Notes under the pieces: model-generated
Databases searched by the model: none
The model's input: only the letters and a program-made list of their open reading frames with translations
Told to the model about the DNA's origin: nothing
Made by a program: the position numbers and the translations under genes
Shown: positions 24,901 to 36,700 of the stretch, piece after piece
Position numbering within the stretch: position 1 is the first letter of the stretch
Layout: each line of letters begins with the position of its first letter
NCBI GenBank assembly: GCA_013396635.1
Contig: WBMW01001268.1
Location: 1,197,039 to 1,261,038, forward strand
Direction of reading: 5' to 3'
DNA length: 64,000 bases
From: Penelope pileata
Lineage: Eukaryota; Chordata; Aves; Galliformes; Cracidae

Positions 24901-27900
24901 TGTAGCCACAACGGGATAATTTAGATAGCACAAGAGGAGGTGTTACAAAGGAGAAGTCCTCTACATTATTTTATTTTTCCCTTTCATGCAATGTTTTGAG
25001 ACAAACTGATAATAGAAAACTGTCCTCTCAGGACAGTAGTCCAAATATCTGTTCTCCCTGCATTCTGAACTTCTTGAACTGAAACAAGTTGTAAACAGTA
25101 ATTTCTCACTTGCTTCCAGTGTTCTGGAAGGGGCAAATGAAGACTAGCTATTGCTGAGTTACTGAGCTTTGTTCCAGCCTTCTCTGAACAGCTCCTTTGA
25201 GACCAATGGTCCTTAACATGGTCACATTTCTAAATGTTAAGCCCTTCTTATCTCCAATCTGGGCAGCCCCTGCTTGTTTAAACACTTCCTGTAATGAGAC
25301 ACATGTTGATATAGGCAGAGCCCAGCCTCTAGCTATTTCCCACTTTTAAGAATTATTGTTAATACCCTTTTCATTGATGTTTTCACAGTTGGCAAAGTTC
25401 ATAATACCAACACAAAAAAAATAAGCTGATACTTGTGCAGAGCTGTAGGTTTTCACAGTAGTTTACAAGAATGACTGGGGAGCTTAGCTCTCTGAATCTT
25501 TTACTTCTAAAAAGCTACTGCTTTACAGTGCTCAGTTTGTGATTAGTACAGCTTTCAAAAGGGGGGGGCTATTATTCACAAATCATTGAAATGCAGTATA
25601 GTCACCTGCTGGGAAAACAGAAGACCAACAAACCACAGGGAGAGGGAAGATAGACTTGGAAACCAGTGCTTTTCCTCTGTTCCTAATTTTTTAAATACTG
25701 TTGCTTGCTGAATTGTTTTAAGAACCTTCTCAGCAGCCACTGATTGAGTAAGGCCATCAGTGATGGAGAGGCTAGTAAGAGGCAAGTCCCTCAGAAAGGT
25801 GAGCACCAGAAACTGTAGCCACTGACAGGAGCAAAACAAGACACTGAAGGAGATGAGTCATTTCTCACTGCTGTACCTTATCCTAATAAGTTCTGTGAGA
25901 AAATTCAACGGTCTCTTTCCTCCTCAAGACTGGCAAGCTGCTGAAGGAGAAGTATTATATTGCTCAGCTGTAGACCTCATCTCATTCCACTTGGTTCTTC
26001 AAAATACTTCAAAGTGTGAACTGTCATTGTATCAAGTTGTGGCTGATGAGTTTTGATGTGTTCTCTCCACACAGATTGAGAAGTTGCAAAATCAAATTGA
26101 AAAAGAGAAGCAAAGTAATCAAGATCTGGAGACATTGAGTGAGGAGCTGATAAAAGAGAAAGAACAGCTACAAGTTGTTATGGAGACTCTAAAAGCCGAC
26201 AAAGACAGACAGGTGCAAACTTTATGAATGTAATCTAAAAGCATATGCTCAGTAGTGGGAATTTACTGATGCCATTTAGAGCATTTGGTTCTCTCAGGGA
26301 CACAGGGCAATTTGAGAGCTATTACATGCAGGTTTAACTTCTTCAAATGTAGGCAAAAGTTATCTTTAAGCAAAAAAGCCCATGTGTTTTTGTAGCTACT
26401 GCTTCTCCTGTTGCCATAAGGGCATCTTCAGGCTGTTTTAGTAACAGATCTCCCCTCTCTGGGGGAAAAAAGCCCTGAAGCTTACTAAATGGACCCTGAC
26501 TAGTTTGAGCATATGCAGATAAAACCCCATTCTGTTGCAGAAGATTGGTCTTCTGCCAGCTGGATGTCCTGATTTATTTATTTATTTGTTTTATTAGATC
26601 CCTTAGTCTATTTTAAAAAGATGCTGTGAAAGCATTTACATCTTCTTGATTGATATTTTAAATGCCCTTCAGCTTTTAATGCTGTGCTGCAGTTCACGTG
26701 CAATGCCTTGAAACCATTCTATTACAGGTTCATGCAAAATGTCATCTGTATTAAGTAGACTAATCAAAAACATACATAGGTAGATCATTGAAAGCTGGAA
26801 TGTATAGTTTTGTATTGGAATTTACTCCAAGACTTGTGGGATGAAGGTTAAGTAACAAAACGTCATATTTATGTAGGCCTTTTCTTCTTGAAGGAGTCTT
26901 ACACAGACTTTTACCTGGGGGAAATTTGCACTTCACCACCAAACTTGTGCATTTCAGTTAGATCCCGTATGGACTCTTTATGATAACAACTAATGAATGA
27001 TTCTCAGGTAGAAGAGGAAGTAAGAACAGCAGTATTCTCAGCCACCAAAAGAGGGCAGATTTTGGTTTTTCGGGCCCAAGTCCTGTTTCATTTCATAAGA
27101 ATCAATTGCAAATTGCAATCTAAATTACAATTTCTTTAGCTGGAATTTGACCAGTGAGGTAAATGTACTGCTTTTACAGAAAGTGTATCCTTAATGAGAT
27201 ATACAACTGCTACAGATTTTCAAACCTTTTAGAATTTCTGAAGTCTTACCAGGGAAAATGTGGGTCTTCAGATCACAAGGACAGGAGTGTAAACCTACAC
27301 AGAAAGATAACCTTTATTAAGAATGATTCATAACAAAGCATCCTCTCCAAGGTGTTCTCTGAAGGCTACCTGTCCCCTTTATCTCCCTGCTTAGACTTGG
27401 TAGGAAGAATACAACACCTTTTTTTGATTCATGAAAGTATCGTGGTACCAGAGGTAACAATTTTTTTCATTAGTTTGAGTTGTTGGTTTATTTGAGAAAC
27501 TTTCTTGTGTTAAATGAATGTTTTTATTAACAATCAGCTGGCTACATTAGGACTAAATTATAGTACGTCTTAAAGCAAAGGAGTAGCATTTGCATGACAT
27601 TTTTTTTTTGTTTATGTAGATAAAGGACCTTAAACAAGAAAATGATCATCTTAATCAAGTGGTCTTATCCCTGAGACAAAGATCTCAAGTGAGCAGTGAG
27701 GCAAGAATGAAAGATATTGAAAAAGAGAACAAGATCCTTCATGAAACAGTAACAGAAACTAGTTCCAAACTGAACAAGCTGGAATTTGAGAAGAAACAGT
27801 TGCAAAAGGATTTTGACCAAGTTAAAGAAAAAGTGGAAAGAGTGGAAGAAATGGAAAAAGAGCTCCATCGGCTGGAGAGGGAGAATGAACAGCTCACAAA

Positions 27901-30712
27901 GAAGGCAGCAGCTATGAAAATAGTGACAGAAAAAGTTGAAGTTCTTGAGCAGGAAAATGGGGATCTGGAAGTGGAAAATAGGAAACTAAGAAAATCCCTG
28001 GACACATTGCAGAATATTTCCATCCGGCTTGGGGACCTGGAAAGGGACAACAAGCAATTGGATGAAGAAAATCTGGAGCTTAGGAGAGTTGTGGAGACCA
28101 TGAGATTTACCAGCACAAAAATGGCACAAATAGAAGCAGAAAATAAAGATTTGGAGAGAGAAAAAGAAGACTTAAGGAAGAATGTAGAAATGTTAAAAGC
28201 GCTGAGCAAGAAGTCAGAGAGGCTGGAGCTAAGCTATCAGAGTATCAACTCTGAAAACCAGAGACTTCAGCAAATGCTGGAGAACAGCAACAAAAAGATC
28301 CAGGAGCTAGAAAAAGAAGTGCAGGCAACGGAGAGTGAAAATCAGGTCCTTCAGAGAAACCTTGAGGAGCTGAAGATTTCTGCAAAAAGGCTAGAGAGGT
28401 TAGAAAAGGAGAACAAAGCCTTAGAACAAGAAATATCTCAGCTTGAGAAGGACAAAAAGGTGCTGGAGAAGGAAACAAAACGGCTTTGGCAGCAAGTGGA
28501 GCTAAAAGATGCTATTTTGGATGACAGTACAGTAAAGTTGGCAGTTGCTGAGAAAGAAAACAAGACACTAGAAAAGGAAATCGCTCGATTCAGAGATTCA
28601 TCTAATAAGCTGAAAGAATTTGAAAAGGACAATAAAGATCTCATAAAGCAAGTTACAATTGATAAAAGAACACTAGCTACACTGAGAGAGGTAAGCAAAA
28701 TAATACTCCTGGTTTCAGTACAGCACTTCTTTTATTTCAGCTCTGTGAAGTAGCAAAGGAAGCTGCCATCTGTCCTCTGACTTTGATCCATGAGTTGAGA
28801 TCTTCACAGCCTTACTGGGTATCGTTGGATAGTGTTGACTCAGAGGATGCAAACTTCCAAAAACTTTGTGTCCACATAGTGTCTCCAAATGATGTCTTCT
28901 TCCAGAATAGAGTTTTAACACATAGTAGCTTTAACCCAAGACTTTAGTGCTTCCTCTAGTTCTGTGACTACAAAATTGTTTGCTTATGTGAGAGCTCCAA
29001 TAGGGGAGGTCTTAACCTTAGAAATGAGAGCATTTGTTGAGGACACATTAACATCCCCTTTCTAAAACAGACTTATCTGGGACAAGAACCATCCCAGGTG
29101 ACCAACCTGACCCTTTTAGTAGCAGCTGAGCTTTGCTTTGTCTTCTTACAGTGTTTTTCCCCAAAAGATTCCATGCAGAGCGAAAGTGTCCTAAGCAGTT
29201 CTGTTAAAAAGCAGCAGCAGTCTCTTCCAGCACCTCGCTCCACTGCAGCATGCCGTATTCACACTTTTCCTTGTAGTCATCTTTTAAAAATACGCAGTTG
29301 GTGTTAGCACATTGACAAACCAATGGTGTGTGTGCCAGAGCCTGCCACTCTTGTAAATGGCCTATGAGCTGAATCAGGTTATTGCAGCTTTCCGTTATTG
29401 CGTGCTCCAGCTGCTGTCATCCTGCCAGAAACAGGATTTCCTGTGAAAGAGCATTCAAAGGAAAACTGTCAATGCTACAGTAGCTTAGTGAAGTGAATAA
29501 GTCTAGCAAGCCTAATGCAGTAAGCAATTACTCAGGGATTTAGTTTTAATTTAGTATTTCAAGCAATAGTATAATGTTCGGAACAAAAAGTTTATCAGAA
29601 ACAAGTTGTTTTCATCCAACTTTCAATGAAAGTAAATAAAATAATAGCATTTCTGAGAAGTCTCCTTTATAATATTTCACTTCTTAAACAGTTGCAAGCT
29701 TCCAGTGATGCAGCCCATGCATGAGCATATTTTCTGTTCCTTTGCTTAGTTACCTTCTACAGATTCTGCAGACAGAGCTCATGGATGTTGAAGGAATCTG
29801 TTTGCAAACCATAGACTAACATTGATCTTAACATTTTTTCCATTACTATTTAAATAAGTGGCTCAATTTATGATATCACAGAACTATTGACTACCTATAG
29901 TGTGTTTAACAAAGGATTATGGTTTTTTTTGTTTTATTCTTGCCTCTGTTTTGTATTCGGGATTTTTTTATTTCTTGAGTTGCTTCAGTAATTTTTTTGT
30001 CCTTTCCCTATGCCTTGTTGAAGAAACCTTTTGAGCTGAAACATGAGCAATGTAAGTCTTCAAAGTCTTCAGAAAATTTTGAACATCAGGAACATTTGAA
30101 CTTGGCAGCACACCAAAGATTATTTGTCGTTTTTAAACATTTACGCTGGGACTGTCCCAGCTTCTGGCTGGACTCAGAGAGGTAGGAGCTCCCTCTGGTG
30201 GTGCTGAGTCTCCTGAGCATCCCTACTGCTGGCAGTGGGCAGGAGTCTCCTGGTCTGCGCTCATCCTCTCTTTTGGCTGGCAGGCAGGATTCCAGCGCTG
30301 GCAGTAGTAAATCAGTGCAGTGAGGAAGACAAAGGTCAAACAAAGCATTCTTCACATTTGTTGAGTGAACTATAAATAAAATCAATCAGTTTAATTCTGA
30401 ACTCAGCTGGCACTGCTGAAGAGTTTTAACTGACCTTCTTGGGACTAAGATTTTATCCAATGATTATGTTTAGTATTCTTTTTTAAAAAAAAAAATCTGT
30501 TGTGCTGGATATTTATCACCATCCTTTGCAAAGCAGCTGATCATTTAGTGCTGTTACAGGATTTGGTCTTGGAGAAGCTGAAAAGTCAACAGTTGTCTAG
30601 TGAGCTGGACAAACTGAGCCAGGAACTGGAGAAGATAGGATTGAGCAAAGAACTGCTGCTACAGGATGACAATGGCAATGACGACACGTAAGGAAACTGA
30701 GCTCTTCTAGTC

Positions 30713-30745
<33 letters not shown>

Positions 30746-33700
30746 TTTTATCTCTGTTGGCTTTTCCTCAGCTGACTTCTCAAGCCCTTTTCCTTTCATT
30801 TTGATTCCCATTCTTTGGTTCCTTTCCATTTCCTTACCTGTTCAGGACATAAAGCATATTTTTCTCTAGCAAGCTTGGCAGTGTACCCCAAGTTTTGCAA
30901 AACTTTTTCTTGGGAGGAAGGAAGAGCCATTATCTCTGTCCATGCCAGCCAATATTACCACAATCCTCTTGTAGAACAGCTGAGTAGCTATTCTGGTGAT
31001 TCGCTATGTACATTCCTCATGATATTCTTTACAAGTATGAATAATTGTGTCTAATTGTCCATTAGATGGTGTGTGTCATGGCTCTGAGTAATCCGTTATC
31101 CAACCACCTGTTAATATAAACACATAACGTGTTTCCTAAGAAATTATTCCTGATTGCAAGTCCTATAGCCATGAACAAAGAGACCCCAACAAGACATGTG
31201 TACGGACCTCTTGGTAAGACCTGGTTAGAGAAGCAAACTCACCTTGCAGGAGTTTCTAGGGCCTATTACAGATTTTTCTCCTTGTCAAAAATGTAAATAA
31301 AGAGGCATGAGAAGAAATTTCTGTAGTGTAATAACATGAAAAACAGAACAAAATTTTTAATTATATAGCTATTAGATATTTCTGTAGAACCATGCTGGTG
31401 TAACCCCTATTAAAATTGTTTGAAATTTCCTAAATTAGCTTCCCTAGCTATAATATATCAGTAGGGATCTGCAGCAGTAGAGGAAGTCATAGTTCTTAAG
31501 AAGCAAATGTGTGTTGTAGCGTGTGATGAGATTTTGAATGGGTGAAGACCAGGTCTCCTATATAGATGGTGTCTTATTTCCGAGTGGCAGATATTGGAAA
31601 GCTACTCCCATGTCTTTCAGAAAATACAAGATTCTGGAAAGCAAAACTGAATCGGCTCTGAAAACAACACTAGCTGTGAAAGAGGAAAAGATTGCAATGC
31701 TGGAAGCTCAAGTGAAAGATTCTCTGAACTTGAACCAGCAGTTACAAAATGATCTAAATATGGTAAGAGTGGTTCTGCACGTTCACATGTTTTAAAACTG
31801 AACAAGTTGTCTGTACTTTCCCCTCACCATATTCACACAGTTTTTTTGCAAAAAGCTTTTGGATTGAACTGCTTGCTCTTGTCCCAGTCTCTTGTCCCAA
31901 ATTATTGGACTGAGGTCCATGGCAGAAGTTTTTAAGTTAAGGACTCTTTGCAGATCTGTTTCACAACATTTTTTGTGTTGCCTTGGTGTTGTTTTTCTGC
32001 CTCGTTTAATGCAAGCATAGGCTGAGGAACAGTGCATTTTAAACTTCCCGCCTGAGAGCATGCTGTTAGGTGACAGGAACTTGAGTGAAAAGGCACCTGA
32101 CTGGAAGCCAACAGACATGGATTCTTCCACCTGTCTGGTTCTCAGCTTCTCCACCTGTAAAGTGAGGGTAATGATACTTGAATCCCTTAAAGTGCCTACA
32201 GTGAAAGAGAAGAACTGCATATCCTGTATTTGTTAATACAAAATTCAACTGTTTAATCAGTGGTGAAGGTTCTTTCTTGTTGGTTTTGCAGGTAAAGAAA
32301 GACTTTGATGCACTTAAGCAGACTCAGCAGGATGGGCAGCATACTCAGAAGTCACGGAGGTGTTCTACAGAGAAACTCATTCCCAACCACCAAATGAATG
32401 AGAAATTGGACACGGGACACCGAGAAGCTACCATAGAGCTGCTGAAATTGAAAGACAGGGCAATTGAATTGGAAAGGAATGTAAGCCGCCTTCTTTTTCC
32501 TGTTAAACCTCAGACTTCTTTGTTACTGTGAGTGGGTTCTTGGGAGCGTAGAGGAATCTGGTGGGTTTTCTGGAGCACATAAGCCTACCAAATTCCTCGG
32601 GTATCTCTTACAGCAACATGGAACTTTAATGTCTTATATAATGCCTCTGCAGGGGGAAATCCTGGGTATAACATCTGTCCTCCATTTATTTCTGGGAAAA
32701 GATTGCTTTTGCACATTATTGCAAAATGTTCATCACTAATTAGTTCTCATCTTTGGTAGGACTACAGATGATCAGAACAGCCATTTCACTTCTTCCTGTC
32801 ACCCCTTCAATCCTATCTCTCTTTCAGAATGCAGCCCTGCATACTGAGAAGCAGCTGCTTAAAGAACAGCTGAAACACTTGGAAACTCAGAATGTCTCCT
32901 TCAACAATCAGATCCTGACACTACAGAAGCAAAACGTCTTCCTTCAGGAACACAATACTACCCTGCAGACGCAAACAGCCAAACTCCAGGTCAGGACAAC
33001 TTTGTACTTCTGTGCAAGATGTAGAGATGAGATCCATAAGTTGGAGCTTAGATTGAGATCTGTATTTCTGCATGCTATGAGGGAAATTGTCTCTATAGCT
33101 ACTATCTGGATTTATATTTATTAATAATGTAGTTACTTAGAAATTTTTAGAATTAAGTAACGATGCAGAAAAATACAGATGTTGTTCCAGAAGCTGTATT
33201 AAAATAAGATATGTGCTATTTTTCTGTTAATATCATGTCTATAAAACAAAGATCTTGAAAGAAATGGGAAGGGGACACAAGTCAGCTCCAAAAGGCATTG
33301 TAGCTGTGGGTTCTGATCACAGTTTTCAGACTGAAGACAAAATATCAAAGTTGCTGGTAGAAAACATGTATTGTTAAATATCACTTCCAATTTTGAAAAA
33401 AATAAATTTAACTTGAGAAAGAGAACAATTTTAAAGGACAGCATTGTATTAGCTCTCATCTTTTTATTATGTAAATTTTTCTTTTTTTCTTCAAGCTTTT
33501 CAACTTGCATGTTTTCAATTTTTGGTCCTCTGCTTAGTTCTCATTTGCAATTGAAGTATGTGAGCAACATGTGAAATCTATGCACCACCTACCTACTGAA
33601 ATCAGGCTTGTTAAAGTGCTGCCTCTGTACACATTGGTGCAGTTTATTTCATTGAGTTTGCGTGAACTTAAGTTTTCGTTACTGGTACACAAATGTTGAG

Positions 33701-36700
33701 TAACATTAGCATTTGTATATGACTGTCAGACATACAGCTAAATTGCAAATATTCCAGTTTGTGTTTTCAGGCCCTTGGTACATATCTGATCACTGCTAGC
33801 ATGGTGCATACTATATATATATATATTTATATATTTGTGTGCATAGTATGGCGCATACTGCCAGCAATACTGAAGTGATGCCCAAGTGTCCGTAAATGTC
33901 TTAAGTCTACAAAGCAATGGGTGTATTCTTGATTAACTGTATGCTGGTATAATGTGCTACTACATGTCTATTGCATGTACCAGTAGGTGTAAGTAACACT
34001 TGCTTTTTATTTGAGAAACTTTAGGTAGAAAATTCAACCCTCAGCTCCCAGAGTGCTTCACTGATGGCCCAGAATGCTTTACTCCAGAATCAACAAACAG
34101 CCAAGGAGAACGAGAATGAAAATCTGCTGAAACAGAAGGAGCAGCTCAAAGCTGAGTATGAATCATTGCTTCAAGACCATGAACACCTTGCTTCATTGCA
34201 TGAACGGCAGTCCACAGAATATGAATTGCTAATCAACCAGCACAGCTGCCTGAAAACATTGCACAAAAACCTGGATCTAGAACACAAAGGTCTGGGGGAG
34301 AGGTATGCTCACTGCTCAGGTGTAGCTGCAATGTGCCCATGTTACAATCTTAACTGTTGGTTTGCAGTTATAAGCTGATGTTCCTTAGAGTAATGTGTTC
34401 CATTGAAGCACTGTTTTCTTGTTCTTGCTATCGTTAGGAGATTAGATGAAAATATTTGCAAAGCTGTAGATTTCAGGCCTCTGAAAGTGGCAGACCACAA
34501 ATGACTGATGATATTTAGCAAACATAGGCTTGGGGATGCTTTGTCAGAAGTAACTTAAATCCCTTTACTACGTTTAAGGATCTATGCTATAATAACATAC
34601 AGCCTTAAAAAGATTTTTCCAATCCTAGCAGGTGGTATCTTTTGTAGTCATACCCTGATGTCTAAAAGTCAGCTGGGTAATTACCTAATTATGTGCATCT
34701 TGGCTAACAGTGTAAATCATTGAAGACAGTGTGTGCATTCAGCCTTATGACAAAGGAGGCTCTCCAAAAGAAAGTTCTATTTAGCTAGCCTTGAGATAGT
34801 GACGTATTATTTGTTTTCTTCTGTCTCTACAATCTAAGACTTTTGCTTCAGGCTCTTCAGTTGAGTTGTGAAATCAGAGTATTCTGATAATTTAGTCACA
34901 GTTACCATCATTTTCTGACAGTTGTCCATGGACTGAGTGTTATAAATAGTGCACTACTACATAAATGTCTACCTAAAAACTTTAAAAAAAAAAAAAAAAA
35001 AAGTCAGTTTTTTTTTTTCAAAATATCAGTTTTTGTGCAAGAACTCAAGTTGGATTCCTAGCAAGTCAATTATGATCCTTCAGGATGGACAAAAACGTGG
35101 TGCTAAACTTTTCCTTCCTGAAGACAACAGAGTTGGAAATATAATGTGCAATAGATTTTGAAAAAGTACAGAAGTAAACCTATTGTGATTTAAATGTCCA
35201 CAAGGGCAATGTTACAGGACAGCTGCTTGGCTGTCAACTAAATGAGCTGTAAATGATTACACAGACACTGTCCCTGCTTACCAAGTCTCTCAGACTGATT
35301 AATGGTTCTCTTTGATGCAGGCTTTGCTTAGGATTATCACTCTGCAGTGCGTAGAGGCAGTTTGCTGGGCACCTTTTATTGATGAGTACCAACTATTAAA
35401 CAGTTCTGACCTAAGGAAAAGAGTGGTGTTCTAAAAATAGATTATCTCTAGTGATAAGTGCTCAAATCATTGTAAATATTAACTGTTTGGACTCTGTTGC
35501 TGATATATGGCTGTCAGTGAGCAATGTCCCAGGGGTACAGATGGTGACCTTTTGTGTACTCAAAGCAGGTTGGTTTTGGCAGTTTTAAGGGTGCAGTGTC
35601 CTCCTCAGCAGGTCAATCTGCAAAGAGACCTGTCAAGGTGATTTGTCCAAGGACAGCTTTGTGTCTCTGTTTAACTGTCAGGAAAAAGAGACAAGAATTT
35701 TTTTTATAATTATGTGCTTTATGCACTCAGCTGACTGAGGGGAGAATGTTGGAAAAACAGCTGAAAAAACTCTGTTTTCTTCTGCCACACTGGAGCATTT
35801 TATTTGCTAAGATGAAACCTCTCACTTTCACCTTCAGCTAGAATGTACCAACTGTTGCATTTCCCCAGAGCAGTTCAGTGCAGCTGAGAAGTTTACTTTT
35901 GCAGTGTCTGAGCAATGGGTTCTGCTTGTCTTTAACTCCACGTTACTTGTTTTTCCTTGGTTGCTGACAGCATTGTAATTCAGTTCTGTTACTTAAGTCA
36001 GGATCGCTCTCCTGCACAGACCTGTGACTGCAGCTTGTGTAGAGAAAGGCACAGTGACTTCAGTTAGCTTTTGGGCTCCTACCTCTGTGTACAGCCAGCC
36101 TCACTGAGGGTACCTGTGTAGGTCACGTTGATGGGTTCTGAACAGTCAAAATATTTTTGCACCTGGGCAAACTTCATGAAACCTTCCTGAGCTGTGTCTG
36201 CATAGCGTTAGCCCTGCAGTGTGGATTTAATCATGGGTTGTGTGTAACTGCAGTGAAATGGCCTGTTATAGCCTGGCAAACCACAGAGATGTGGATTTGA
36301 CTTAGAAAAGTATATTTAGTATGTTAGGACCTTTTACCGTTAATAGCAGTCTCTTGACTGCAGTGTTTGGCTGGCTGTCTCAGTGAGCACAGAAAGGCTG
36401 GGCTCTTCTGCCTGCATTTTTAAAATTGCTTTACGTATATCTCCTTAGTAATGTGCAATAGTAACTTATGAAGTACAGTTGATTGGCAGATTCTTGAGCA
36501 TTTCTTTGTGGCTTACTCCAGAGAGGTCTGTAACCCTATAGAGACTCTGGAAAAATTAATCTCACTGGAAAAAAAGAATTCCTGCTGTGCAAGGTTGCGT
36601 ATTGCAGGGATTTATATTATTATGTTACTGGTGCTGGCTGGTAATTATATTTATAGGTTCCCTTTGCCACATCTGGGGCAAAGCTGGGCACTTCTTAAAG

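Noticed and set aside
27739..28698. Opposite-strand open frames of 156 and 86 residues across exon E11
   Set aside because: They are Ser/Phe-rich mirror images of Glu/Lys/Leu coiled-coil codons on the + strand; no independent splice or start evidence.
28691..28753. Read-through of exon E11 into its intron as an alternative C-terminus
   Set aside because: The donor GTAAGC is good and the 21 extra residues are typical intronic translation; no poly(A) signal follows closely.
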